From contig NZ_BAFQ01000289.1 of the NCBI RefSeq assembly GCF_000308375.1, positions 1 through 48,547 of the forward strand: a DNA stretch of 48,547 nucleotides. The letters run 5' to 3'. Position numbers and translations under genes: made by a program. The stretch comes from Nocardia aobensis NBRC 100429 (GTDB lineage Bacteria; Actinomycetota; Actinomycetes; Mycobacteriales; Mycobacteriaceae). The notes under the pieces were generated by a model. The model searched no databases, was not told the DNA's origin, and worked only from the letters and a program-made list of their open reading frames with translations. Shown one piece after another: positions 40,669 through 48,547 of the stretch; position 1 is the stretch's first letter; every line of letters begins with the position of its first letter.

Positions 40669-41046
40669 TCCCGTGACCTTTCGGTGGATCGACGCGGTGC
40701 GCCAGCGACGTCGGGTGGGACGCGCTGTCAGGCTTGTGGCCGGAAGTCGTGGAGCACCCCACAGGGTAGGCCGGGCGGCGGAGTCCACGGCCGGGATCGG
40801 GCCGTTGCCGAAAGCGCTGCGGCCCTGTGGAACTGCGCAAACACACCCGGACCGGCACTTCGGATCACGATGGTTCGAGTGTCACGAACCGCCACACTGT
40901 GCGACTGTGCCCCGGCATCGACCTCTCGATTCGCCGAACAGGGCACGGCGAGGGCTGTCCGTTCGGCTTGCGGTGAGCGCAAACGGTGTGGGTGGGCGGT
41001 CGGACGGTTAGCGTGCTGCCTCGGAGCCCCGGCGGAGGAGGATTAC
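40669..41046. other. Intergenic region between comB and GNAT genes
   Basis: About 380 bp between divergent genes. No open frame with a ribosome site or recognisable motif was found. The right end holds GGAGGAGG, the ribosome site of the GNAT gene. Promoters of both genes must lie here but no clear -10 was identified. Confidence 0.5.
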
Positions 41047-41793
41047 GTGACCGTGCAGCAGGGCAGATCCGAGCAGGGCGTCGAATACGGCGGCGGTGCA
41101 CCGTGTCTCGACGCCCACCATCCACTCGATGATCCGGTGCGGACCTCGTTGCGCGGGGCACACAGCCGGTTCGCCACCTGGGTGGGGCGGATCGGGCGCT
41201 ACGACCCGGAGGTCTCGGCATTCATCGGTCACCCGCCGAGCCTCGACCCGCCGGACTGGGCCGATCTGGCCACCGTACTGGGCCCCGACGGCGGTACCGC
41301 GCTGCGCGGCTACGGGCATCGGCCACCGCCGGATTGGCGAGTGCTGCGGACGCTGGAGACGGTCCAGATGGACGGTTCCGCACTGCGTGTCGCACACGAT
41401 CCGGACGCGGTGCGACTCACCGCCGCCGACGTGCCGGAGATACTGGAACTGATCACCCGTACCGAGCCCGGGCCCTACCTCGCGCGGACCATCGAGATGG
41501 GCGCCTATCTGGGGCTGCGGGCGGACGGGCGGCTGGTGGCGTTGGCGGGTGAGCGGATGCACCCACCCGGGTGGACCGAGATCAGCGCGGTCTGTACCGA
41601 TCCGGACTTCCGCGGCCGCGGCTACGCCTCTCGGCTGGTGCGTGCGGTGGGCGCGGGAATCCGTGCGCGCGACGAGATCCCGTTCCTGCACGCGGTAGCC
41701 GGCAACATCACGGCCATCGAGCTGTATCGAACCCTCGGCTTCACCGTGCGTAAGCGATCTCTGCTGACTTTTGTCCAGGCGCCGACGTCCTGA
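41047..41793 (+). CDS. GNAT family N-acetyltransferase (FR47-like)
   Basis: A 248-residue acyltransferase using acetyl-CoA. The GNAT domain is in the C-terminal half: GAYLGLRADGRLVALAGERM, TEISAVCTDPDFRGRGYASR with the acetyl-CoA loop FRGRGYAS, and LHAVAGNITAIELYRTLGFT ending in the family's YxxLGF. The N-terminal ~120 residues form a second, degenerate lobe. GTG 41047 follows GGAGGAGG at five bases. The acceptor is unknown. It is 68 bp upstream of the cysteine-pathway gene at 41862, and both could be co-transcribed. Confidence 0.88.
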   Translation: MTVQQGRSEQGVEYGGGAPCLDAHHPLDDPVRTSLRGAHSRFATWVGRIGRYDPEVSAFIGHPPSLDPPDWADLATVLGPDGGTALRGYGHRPPPDWRVLRTLETVQMDGSALRVAHDPDAVRLTAADVPEILELITRTEPGPYLARTIEMGAYLGLRADGRLVALAGERMHPPGWTEISAVCTDPDFRGRGYASRLVRAVGAGIRARDEIPFLHAVAGNITAIELYRTLGFTVRKRSLLTFVQAPTS

Positions 41794-41861
41794 CATCGAA
41801 TCCGATCGCGATCACCCTCTCGGCGAACCGGGCCGGGCTGTCGCAGGAGAAGGGGAAACCT

Positions 41862-43259
41862 ATGACCGTCGCCGACCGGCAGCTCGGTGTGTTCGACTCG
41901 GTCGCCGACGCGATCGGGAATACACCGCTGATCCGCCTGAACCGGGTGTCCGAGGGCATCGCCGCCACCGTCTACCTGAAGCTGGAATATCTGAATCCGC
42001 TGGGCAGCGTGAAGGATCGGGCCGCGCGCGCGATGATCGACGCCGCCGAGGCGGCGGGTGAGCTGCGCCCGGGCGGCACCGTCGTCGAATCCACGTCGGG
42101 CAATACCGGCATAGCGCTGGCCGCGATCGCCGCATCGCGTGGCTACCGCACGATCGTCGTGGTACCGGACAAATCCAGTGCCGAGAAACTGGCGCTGCTG
42201 CGCGCCTATGGCGTCGAGGTCCATGTGACGGCCGGCGGACTGCCGCGTCAGCATCCGGACTTCCTGAAGAATGTGGCGCTACGACTGGCCGCGGACATTC
42301 CGGGCGCCTGGTACTCCGGTCAGTACGACAATCCCGCCAATCCGGCCGCCCACCGGGAGACCACCGGACCCGAGATCTGGTCCCAAACTGGTGGTCGGGT
42401 AACGCATTTCGTCGCCGGAATCGGCACCGGCGGTACGATCACCGGCACGGGTGAATACCTCAAGTCCGTCTCCGGCGGGCAGGTGCGGGTGATCGGCGCA
42501 GACCCCGTGTCGTCGATCTACAGCGGCGGTGACGGTCACGCCTGGTACGTGGAATCGATCGGGCACTATCTGCATCCACGCACCGATACCGACGAGTGGC
42601 CGCAGTCCTATCACCCCGAGGTGGTCGACCGGATCGAGCAGGTTCCCGATGCCGAGGCGTTCGAGGTGTTGCGGCGGCTCGCCAGTGAGGAGGGGCTGCT
42701 GGTCGGCGGTTCCACCGGCACGGCCGTCGCCGCAGCCCTGCGAGTCGCGCGCACACTGGGTCCCGGCGATGTGGTGGTGGCCATCGCACCGGACTCGGGG
42801 CGCAACTACCTGTCCAAATATTTCGACCCACAGTGGCTGGGACGCTTGGGTTTCGATGCCGCGCCCACCGCACCGGGCCCTCGTGTAGGCGACCGGATTG
42901 CGGTCGCGGCGGACGCGGACGCTCCGGCGGTCGTACCGTCGGATGTGACCGTGGCGCGGGCCCGCGATCTGCTCGGCGCGTACGCCGCGCTGCCGGTGCG
43001 GTTGGCACGTCCAGGCGCCGGATATGTCGTGGTCGCGGAAATCCTGGGTGCGGTGTCGGCATCGCGGCTGGCCGGTGCGCCGGACGCCGATCCGGTGACC
43101 GACCATCTGGATCCACCCCTGCCCGTGATCGGGGTGCACGAACCGTTCGCCGTTGCCGCACAGCGTCTTTCCGATGCCACGGGCCCGGTGGTGCTGGCGC
43201 GGGACGGATATGCGATTGCGCTGGTGGATGCCGCGGACCTCGACGATGCCCCCGGTTAG
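41862..43259 (+). CDS. cbs: Cystathionine beta-synthase
   Basis: A 465-residue PLP enzyme joining serine and homocysteine to cystathionine in transsulfuration. PLP Lys51 is in NPLGSVKDR, the phosphate loop is TSGNTG, and the GTGGT loop is GIGTGGTITGTG. The C-terminal ~130 residues form a pair of CBS domains (VTVARARDLLGAYAALPVRL, VIGVHEPFAVAAQRLSDATG), the regulatory Bateman module. No heme-binding N-terminus, as in other bacterial forms. ATG 41862 follows AGGAGAAGGGG. OASS is less likely given the CBS tail. The following 43260-43461 shows no gene. Confidence 0.9.
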   Translation: MTVADRQLGVFDSVADAIGNTPLIRLNRVSEGIAATVYLKLEYLNPLGSVKDRAARAMIDAAEAAGELRPGGTVVESTSGNTGIALAAIAASRGYRTIVVVPDKSSAEKLALLRAYGVEVHVTAGGLPRQHPDFLKNVALRLAADIPGAWYSGQYDNPANPAAHRETTGPEIWSQTGGRVTHFVAGIGTGGTITGTGEYLKSVSGGQVRVIGADPVSSIYSGGDGHAWYVESIGHYLHPRTDTDEWPQSYHPEVVDRIEQVPDAEAFEVLRRLASEEGLLVGGSTGTAVAAALRVARTLGPGDVVVAIAPDSGRNYLSKYFDPQWLGRLGFDAAPTAPGPRVGDRIAVAADADAPAVVPSDVTVARARDLLGAYAALPVRLARPGAGYVVVAEILGAVSASRLAGAPDADPVTDHLDPPLPVIGVHEPFAVAAQRLSDATGPVVLARDGYAIALVDAADLDDAPG

Positions 43260-43461
43260 CAGGGACGTGGTGAAACCGGCGCGCTGAACTGCGAGCCGAT
43301 CGGTCCTACGGCGGCGCCGAGCATGCACGACCCCCACCGAACCCCGAGGGGCCGCGAGCGCGAAGATGCGGCGTCAGAGAGTCTCGAAGGCCTTCGCCAA
43401 CCGCTGCACCGCCCCGCGATGCAAATGGGCGGAACGAAGGTGGCATCCGGCCTTCCGCAAT

Positions 43462-45057
43462 TCACAGAACCCGGTAATGGAACGAGGCGAGTTTCGGACC
43501 GGTGCCACCGTCGAATCGGACCGTGACTTTCCACTTTCCCGCTGCCGGAACGATGAGCTGCTCGCTGCGCCACACCAGCGATTCGCGCTCGACCACGGGG
43601 CGGCCCAACGTCACCGGCAACCGGGCCACATTCGCCGATTCCGACGAAAGATCGACACTCACGGTCGCGGAATCATGCTGCGCCGCGGACGTATTCGCCG
43701 GTGCGTAGTCGACCGTGAGCCGCTGCGGGCCGTGCCGGATCGAGTCGATGCCTACATGCAGCACCTGCGCCGCCCCGAAGTCGAGCGTGGTCGCGAGATC
43801 GGTGGTGTAGGTGTCCTTCGCCGGAGCCAGCGTCGTCAGCACCGAGGTCACCGCCAGCACCACCACCGCCAGCGCCGTCTCCAGCACGACGGTCCGGGGC
43901 CGGCCGACGATCGCATCGGTGCGGCGGAACCACCGCAGGCTCAGATAGCCGAGCGACATGATGCCCAGTGCCCCAACGACTTTGGCGACCAGGACCAGAC
44001 CGTAGGTGGTGTGCACGAGAGCGGCCGGCGGGTGCACCTGCAGGACCGCCAGCACGATCCCACCGGCCACGGCCGCCACCACGTGCCCGACCGCGACCGC
44101 ATGCCAACGACCCCGATTCCGGACCCCACGCAGGACGAAGGCGACCACGACGACACCACCCAGCCACACGGTGATGCCGTACACGTGCAGTAGTGTGCCG
44201 GCGAACGACCACGGCCACCCCTGTACCGAGCCGCCGTGACCGTCCAGCGTCACCGCGACAACCGCGGCAGCGGCCTGCACCGCACCCGCCCCCACGACCG
44301 CGCGGGCGGCACGGGTGACGAGAGCGAAGGCGATGATCGAGGCCGCCGCCGCGATCACCGTCACCACTCCGAGCGGGGTCTCGAGAACGGTGCGTACACC
44401 CGTTGCCGACATCGCGGACAGACCGCCGTCCTGCTGGGCGACCAGAACGAGAAATCGGCAGACGAATCCGGCGACGAAAATCCCGATTCCCACCCGATAG
44501 AGCATCCGAAAACGTCGCCTGCGAACCACCGTCGGCCACACCCAGAGCGCCGCGGCGTACAACCCGGCCGACAATATCAATCCCAGATAGGTGATACCCC
44601 GCGTCGGAGAGTTCAGATATTGCTCGATACCGGTCGAAGAATGCTGGGCGAACCGGCCCTGCGCGGTCACCGCACCCACGGTGAATTGAATCGATAACGA
44701 CACCACGTGGGTATCGGCGGACACGACGCGCGCGGTGGCCAGATAGGCCCCGTCGGGAACCGCCTCGGCCGGCACCAGCACAACCCTGCGCTGACCGTCG
44801 TCGAGCCGGGCGGCGGACAGCGCGAATCGTTGTCCGCCGCTGTCGATCAGCTGGGCCGAGCCCGCGACCAGGGTGACCGGCTCGTCGAGTTGCAGCCGCA
44901 GCTCAGCCGGCGCGGTGTCGACATGGGTTCCCGATTCCGGTGTCGTCGACACCAGCACGGCGTGCGCGGACGCGGCGCCGGCCGCCCACATCGGCGCCAG
45001 GATCGCGACGAGCAGGACGAACCAGCACCGCAGTGCACCCCTAGGACCGAGGCTCAC
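43462..45057 (-). CDS. copC/copD: CopC-CopD fusion copper protein
   Basis: A 531-residue protein for periplasmic copper binding and import. The signal peptide ends at ASA, so mature CopC starts at His32 (HAVLVSTTPESG). The Cu(II) site is completed by Asp115 and His117 (SADTHVVS). A CopD domain of about eight helices follows (150-425), with DGHGGSVQGWPWSFAGTLLH and a conserved VHTTYG. A C-terminal beta domain like YtkA/FixH occupies about 430-531 (FGAAQVLHVGIDSIRHGPQR, WRSEQLIVPAAGKWKVTVRF). GTG 45057 overlaps ycnI by 17 bp. It is a second CopD-type importer in the window, besides that at 15577. Confidence 0.88.
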   Translation of the reverse strand: MSLGPRGALRCWFVLLVAILAPMWAAGAASAHAVLVSTTPESGTHVDTAPAELRLQLDEPVTLVAGSAQLIDSGGQRFALSAARLDDGQRRVVLVPAEAVPDGAYLATARVVSADTHVVSLSIQFTVGAVTAQGRFAQHSSTGIEQYLNSPTRGITYLGLILSAGLYAAALWVWPTVVRRRRFRMLYRVGIGIFVAGFVCRFLVLVAQQDGGLSAMSATGVRTVLETPLGVVTVIAAAASIIAFALVTRAARAVVGAGAVQAAAAVVAVTLDGHGGSVQGWPWSFAGTLLHVYGITVWLGGVVVVAFVLRGVRNRGRWHAVAVGHVVAAVAGGIVLAVLQVHPPAALVHTTYGLVLVAKVVGALGIMSLGYLSLRWFRRTDAIVGRPRTVVLETALAVVVLAVTSVLTTLAPAKDTYTTDLATTLDFGAAQVLHVGIDSIRHGPQRLTVDYAPANTSAAQHDSATVSVDLSSESANVARLPVTLGRPVVERESLVWRSEQLIVPAAGKWKVTVRFDGGTGPKLASFHYRVL

Positions 45058-45799
45058 GATCGCGCCGCAATGCCAGTGTCGCTGCCGCACCCGCCGCGAC
45101 CGCGAGCAGCAGCGCCACCACCGACAGCACCTGCCACCATTCGCTCGGCGATGATTCGCCTCCGTCGTGCAACGCGGCGTCGTCGTGCCGATCCGACGAG
45201 GTGTTCGCCGCCGATACGGCATGGCCGCCGTCGTCGGAATGTCCGGTGGCGATCGCGGTCACCGGCACGACGGGCGCCGGATGTTCGGGCTCGCTGGCCT
45301 TGTCGACCGCTATTTCGTTCCACGACACCACCGAACCGTCGGAATACCGCTGATCGGACGGCAGCGCGACCGAATCCACAGCCTTCGGCCACGGGCCCGC
45401 CGAGAACGAGAATTCGCGATATTGCGTATTGCCGAAACCGTCGGCCGGAGTATTCGCGTTCCACACGATCTTGGTCACCCGACCGGCGGCCTGATCCCGT
45501 TCGACCGACGCCGTCCAGCCCGGAATGGGCTGTGTCCGTGCCGATTTCAGGTCCACGCCGGTAGGGATGGTGACGGTGAGCCCGACCGTATTCGCCGTGG
45601 CGGATTCACCGGGCACGATCAGGTGCACGACTCCGTAGCCGCCCTTGGTCACCGGTGTGCCGTCGGATTGCACGTGCGCCGCGGCCGGAGCCGCGTATGC
45701 CACCAGCGGCACCGCGGCCGCGATCGCCGCCGCGCTGCAACGCCGGACGAGGTGCCTTCGCACGGGTGCACGCCGCTCGCGAATGTCGCTGTCTGCCAT
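45041..45799 (-). CDS. ycnI: YcnI-family (DUF1775) copper-binding membrane-anchored protein
   Basis: A 252-residue exported protein. The signal peptide ends at AAA, giving mature N-terminal His42 (HVQSDGTPVTKGGYGVVHLI), the copper ligand of the YcnI monohistidine site. The cupredoxin-like DUF1775 domain continues with IPTGVDLKSARTQPIPGWTA and NTQYREFSFSAG. A His/Asp-rich spacer (GHSDDGGH, DRHDDAALHDGG) precedes a C-terminal membrane anchor and a basic tail. ATG 45799 follows AAGGAAAA. ycnI and copCD overlap, forming a copper operon as in Bacillus ycnKJI. No copper-binding promoter box was found. Confidence 0.9.
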   Translation of the reverse strand: MADSDIRERRAPVRRHLVRRCSAAAIAAAVPLVAYAAPAAAHVQSDGTPVTKGGYGVVHLIVPGESATANTVGLTVTIPTGVDLKSARTQPIPGWTASVERDQAAGRVTKIVWNANTPADGFGNTQYREFSFSAGPWPKAVDSVALPSDQRYSDGSVVSWNEIAVDKASEPEHPAPVVPVTAIATGHSDDGGHAVSAANTSSDRHDDAALHDGGESSPSEWWQVLSVVALLLAVAAGAAATLALRRDREPRS

Positions 45800-45859
45800 C
45801 GTTTTCCTTGTATGTAGAGGTTTCGGCGGATGGATTTCGGCCCGGCATGTCGAACGACG

Positions 45860-46825
45860 TCACTTGGCGCCCGCGGCGGCCACGGCGATATCCGCGCCCC
45901 GGTATTTCGTTGCCAGGAACTGAGCCAGCCGGGGGCTCTCCAGTGCGTGGGTCAATTCCAGCACCCGCTGGTCGCCCGCCAACCGCGACGGCGCGACAAG
46001 CACGTGCGCATAAGGATTTCCGGGCCCGGGCTCGATCGCGAGGGCGTCCTTCGCCGGTTGCAGCCCCAATGATGCGGCCTGCTCGGGACTGAGGACCACC
46101 GCGTCGTAGTTCTGATAGATGGATCTCAGATCCTGGTCGAAACTCAACGGCAGCAACGACAGATGCCGCGCCGAGTCGCGCACGTTCGCCTGACCGATCG
46201 TCAGATCCGCCGCCGAGGTGCCGCCGAACGGACGATCCAGCGTCACCAGGCCCGCACTCTGCAGCAGGTAGAGCCCGCGCGCGAAACCGGTAGGCGTCGC
46301 CGGCAGCGCCACCTGAGCGCCGTGCGGCAGACTCACCCCGGTGACCTGGTCCTGCACCAATCCCACATGTACCCAGTCGGCGGTGTCCTTCAGATCGCGC
46401 CACTTCGACGAATACACCGCGTAGGGCACCACGTTCACCTTCGACACGATGCTCAGATTCGTATAGGAATTCTTCTGGCTGTCGGCCTCGAACGCCGGAA
46501 TGTGCTGGAAGTAGGAAAGATCGCCCTTCCCGGCGGCGATACGGGCATTGGCGTCGCCGGCCGCGTCGACCGGTTTCACCTTCACCGAATCCGGCAGCAG
46601 GTTGTGGATCGCGTAATCGAGGATTTCCCGATCGTCGCCGCGATCGACGTACACGACCAGCGCATTCTCGTCGTCAGCGGCAGGTTCGTAGCTGACCTTC
46701 GTCGCCGCTCCGCATCCGGCCGCCGCGGTGGGCACGAGAAGAAGCGAGGCGACGATCGTCGCGATTCTGCGCCGAACCGGAACCCGCATCGCTGCGGGCA
46801 GCCGGCGCCGATCTTTCCTGTGCAT
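45860..46825 (-). CDS. NlpA/MetQ-family substrate-binding lipoprotein
   Basis: A 321-residue lipoprotein. The lipobox TAAAGC puts the anchor at Cys38. The NlpA family is seen in GDLSYFQHIPAFEADSQKNS (compare DAN-FQH-PYL), VPYAVYSSKWRDLKDTADWV, GAQVALPATPTGFARGLYLL and QNYDAVVLSPEQAASLGLQP. Family members bind methionine or related compounds and normally pair with MetN/MetI. Here the partners are SsuBC/TauBC-type. ATG 46825 follows GGAAAG. It ends 60 bp before ycnI on the same strand, so read-through is possible. The ligand may be a sulfur compound, fitting the nearby cbs gene (inference). Confidence 0.82.
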   Translation of the reverse strand: MHRKDRRRLPAAMRVPVRRRIATIVASLLLVPTAAAGCGAATKVSYEPAADDENALVVYVDRGDDREILDYAIHNLLPDSVKVKPVDAAGDANARIAAGKGDLSYFQHIPAFEADSQKNSYTNLSIVSKVNVVPYAVYSSKWRDLKDTADWVHVGLVQDQVTGVSLPHGAQVALPATPTGFARGLYLLQSAGLVTLDRPFGGTSAADLTIGQANVRDSARHLSLLPLSFDQDLRSIYQNYDAVVLSPEQAASLGLQPAKDALAIEPGPGNPYAHVLVAPSRLAGDQRVLELTHALESPRLAQFLATKYRGADIAVAAAGAK

Positions 46826-46841
46826 TCGACTACTTTCCGCG

Positions 46842-47696
46842 CTATTTGCTCGTCAGTCCCCGCTGCCAGGAGGTAACTCGCCATTCGACGACGGTCAGAA
46901 TCGAGTTGACGATGATTCCGACCAGACCAAGGGCGAATATTCCGGCATACATCTGCGGGGTCTGATACCGCAGCGAGGCGGTGTTGATGTAGATGCCGAT
47001 CCCCTGCGCGCCGCCGACGAGTTCGGCCGCGACGAGGGCGGTGAATGCGTTGGCGGCGGCCAGCCGGATCCCGGGGAAGATCGCCGGGAAGGCGGCCGGC
47101 AGCACGACCTGGGTGAAGATGTAGAAGCGTCCGGCGCCGAGTGTCCGTGCCGCGTTCAGCAGCAGGCGCTCCACCCCGCTCACCGCACTCACCGCATTGA
47201 CGAAGATCGGCCAGAAGCAGGCCCACACCACGATCGCGATCTTCGACTCCTCGCCGATGCCGAAGAACAGCACGAAGACCGGCAGTAGCGCCAGCAGCGA
47301 CAGGTTGCGGAAGAACAGCAGGACCGGCTCGGCGAGTTTCTGCAAGATCCGGAACGATCCGACCAGGATGCCCAGAGCGACGCCCAGTACCAGCGCGATC
47401 ACGAATCCGATCACCGCGCGCTGCACACTGGGCCAGATCTGGCTGCCCAGGGTGCCGTCGCTCAGTCCGTCGACGAACGCCCCGAAAGTGTCCTGCGGTG
47501 TCGATAGGTACTGATCGCTGACCTGGCCGCTGGCGACCACCCACCACCACAGCAGCAGGAACAGCCCGAGACCGATGACACCGTAGAGAAGCCGGTCGAA
47601 TTTCGCGAGCCACGGATTGGGGGCCTTGGGCGGGATGAGATCCCGATCGGCCGGCGCCGCCGAATCACGCAGCGGCTCAGTGATCGTCGTTGCCAA
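46842..47696 (-). CDS. ABC transporter permease, SsuC/TauC/NrtB type
   Basis: A 284-residue permease with about six membrane helices. The segments QLAEP-like LQKLAEPVLLFFRNLSLLAL and PVFVLFFGIGEESKIAIVVW, then the EAA-loop region TLGAGRFYIFTQVVLPAAFP with the conserved G...I.LP, and AFTALVAAELVGGAQGIG are typical of sulfonate/taurine/nitrate permeases. The start is taken as TTG 47696, because GGAGGAGG lies six bases before it and no ATG or GTG fits. It overlaps the ATPase by 20 bp. Paired with an NlpA-type lipoprotein 16 bp downstream. Confidence 0.88.
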   Translation of the reverse strand: MATTITEPLRDSAAPADRDLIPPKAPNPWLAKFDRLLYGVIGLGLFLLLWWWVVASGQVSDQYLSTPQDTFGAFVDGLSDGTLGSQIWPSVQRAVIGFVIALVLGVALGILVGSFRILQKLAEPVLLFFRNLSLLALLPVFVLFFGIGEESKIAIVVWACFWPIFVNAVSAVSGVERLLLNAARTLGAGRFYIFTQVVLPAAFPAIFPGIRLAAANAFTALVAAELVGGAQGIGIYINTASLRYQTPQMYAGIFALGLVGIIVNSILTVVEWRVTSWQRGLTSK

Positions 47697-48534
47697 TGCG
47701 CACCTCCTCCTCGAGGATCCGCGCGACGCGCGAACGAATGTGCACGAAATCTTCGGAACTGCGCACCGCGGCATCGCGCGGACGCGGCAGCTCGACATCC
47801 AGCACCGCCTTCACGCGGCCCGGTGCCCGCGTCATGACCGCGATCCGGTCGGAGAGGAAGATCGCCTCGTCGATCGAGTGGGTGACGAACAGGACCGTCT
47901 TCTTCGTGGCACCCGACTCCCAGATGCGCAGCAGTTCGCTCTGCAGGAATTCGCGGGTCTGGGCATCCAGGGCCGCGAACGGCTCATCGAAGACCAAGAC
48001 CTCCGGTTCGTAGGCGAGCACGCGCGCGATCGCGACGCGCTGGCGCATACCACCGGACAGCTGATGCGGCAGCCGGTGCGCGGCAGATTCCAAGCCCACC
48101 GTCCGCAGCACCTGCGCGGCCCGCTCCCGCCGTTCGGCCTTCGCCACGCCGCGGACCTTGAGACCGACCTCGACGTTCTTCTGCGCCGACAGCCAGGGGA
48201 ACAACGCATACCCCTGGAATACGACGCCGACGTTCTTGTTGACGCCCTCGACTCGCTTACCGTCGACGAAGACCGCTCCCCCGTTGTAGGTTTCGAGGCC
48301 GGCCAGGATGTTCAGGAAGGTCGACTTCCCGCATCCACTCGGGCCCAGCAGCGAGACGAACTCACCGCTGCCGATCCGCAGATCGAATCCGTCCAGGACG
48401 GTGGTCGCCTCCTTCGTGCGCCGATCGGTGCGCGGGTAGAGCTTGCCGACACTCCTCGCCTCGATCTTCCACTCGGTGGGCGCGGGCCGCGGCGGATCCT
48501 TTTCCACTTGCTCGACGAGCACTTGCTGACTCAT
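47677..48534 (-). CDS. ABC transporter ATP-binding protein, SsuB/TauB type
   Basis: A 285-residue ATPase. Walker A GPSGCGKST, Q-loop GVVFQGYALFPWLSAQKNVE, signature LSGGMRQRVAIARVLA, Walker B VLVFDEPFAALD and switch His VTHSIDEA are of the nitrate/sulfonate/taurine subgroup, as is the end SRVARILEEEV. First gene of a three-gene operon with the permease and the NlpA-family lipoprotein. ATG 48534 lies 13 bp from the window edge, so its promoter or any upstream gene is not visible. Confidence 0.92.
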   Translation of the reverse strand: MSQQVLVEQVEKDPPRPAPTEWKIEARSVGKLYPRTDRRTKEATTVLDGFDLRIGSGEFVSLLGPSGCGKSTFLNILAGLETYNGGAVFVDGKRVEGVNKNVGVVFQGYALFPWLSAQKNVEVGLKVRGVAKAERRERAAQVLRTVGLESAAHRLPHQLSGGMRQRVAIARVLAYEPEVLVFDEPFAALDAQTREFLQSELLRIWESGATKKTVLFVTHSIDEAIFLSDRIAVMTRAPGRVKAVLDVELPRPRDAAVRSSEDFVHIRSRVARILEEEVRIGNDDH

Positions 48535-48547
48535 GACATTCGACTTC

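Noticed and set aside
41862..43259. Cysteine synthase (CysK/CysM)
   Set aside because: The 465-residue length with a C-terminal CBS-domain pair is that of cystathionine beta-synthase.
1..48547. CRISPR arrays, tRNA/rRNA genes, IS elements, phage genes, attachment sites
   Set aside because: No regularly spaced repeats, no tRNA-like cloverleaf ends, no transposase or integrase motifs were seen on either strand.

Overview
The window is high-GC DNA with the gene style of a mycolic-acid actinomycete, most likely Nocardia or a close relative. The evidence is strong C/G bias at codon third positions, a SigC-type sigma factor, a CtaG/CopD-P-type ATPase pair arranged like Rv0102-ctpB of Mycobacterium tuberculosis, a mycobacterial-type HAMP adenylate cyclase, a PaaI thioesterase, MarR/SDR pairs and a CdaR/PucR regulator. 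No rRNA, tRNA, CRISPR array, IS element or phage module was seen. The only RNA element recognised is a cobalamin riboswitch.

Layout. 1-10.4 kb: thiolase remnant, PaaI thioesterase and divergent MarR, SDR and divergent MarR with a perfect 12-bp palindrome between them, a second SDR, a metallo-beta-lactamase-fold hydrolase, a DUF4232 lipoprotein, an adenylate cyclase whose 3' end is out of frame, a cytochrome P450 and a MetE-like zinc protein. 10.6-15.6 kb: PucR regulator with a translationally coupled small ORF, GCS2-type glutamate-cysteine ligase, class II glutamine amidotransferase, YnfA. 15.6-21 kb: copper block (CopD-CtaG fusion, CtpB-like ATPase, a truncated HMA chaperone) and a secreted glycine-zipper protein. 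21-25.6 kb: acyl-AMP/CoA ligase, family III CoA-transferase and a divergent acyl-CoA dehydrogenase. 25.7-28 kb: cluster A-I metal ABC transporter. 28-31.6 kb: GH88-like hydrolase, MFS permease and SigC, divergent from a ZAS membrane protein with a Met/His-rich external loop. 31.7-34.8 kb: cold-shock-like fragment, DUF-type low-affinity iron permease, decayed DNA, a B12 riboswitch followed by wrecked cbtB and cbtA, and a second glycine-zipper protein. 34.9-41.8 kb: amidase, unknown protein, a secreted putative nuclease toxin with a downstream SUKH protein, a broken DUF1152 gene, a ComB phosphatase and a GNAT. 41.9-48.5 kb: cystathionine beta-synthase, CopC-CopD fusion, YcnI and an ABC operon that pairs an NlpA/MetQ lipoprotein with SsuBC/TauBC-type ATPase and permease.

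The main theme is metal handling, copper above all. SigC controls copper acquisition genes in M. tuberculosis and has no established anti-sigma factor there. Here it lies head-to-head with a ZAS-type membrane protein carrying many Met and His residues in an external loop, in the same 30 kb as CtpB, CtaG/CopD, CopCD and YcnI. This possible copper-sensing sigma/anti-sigma switch is the leading candidate for a new system. The secreted toxin/SUKH pair and the acyl-CoA dehydrogenase/CoA-transferase/ligase module come next. The window also holds many decayed genes (thiolase, a small conserved protein, HMA chaperone, cbtB, cbtA, DUF1152, the cyclase 3' end), so it has either undergone recent gene loss or contains indel sequencing errors.
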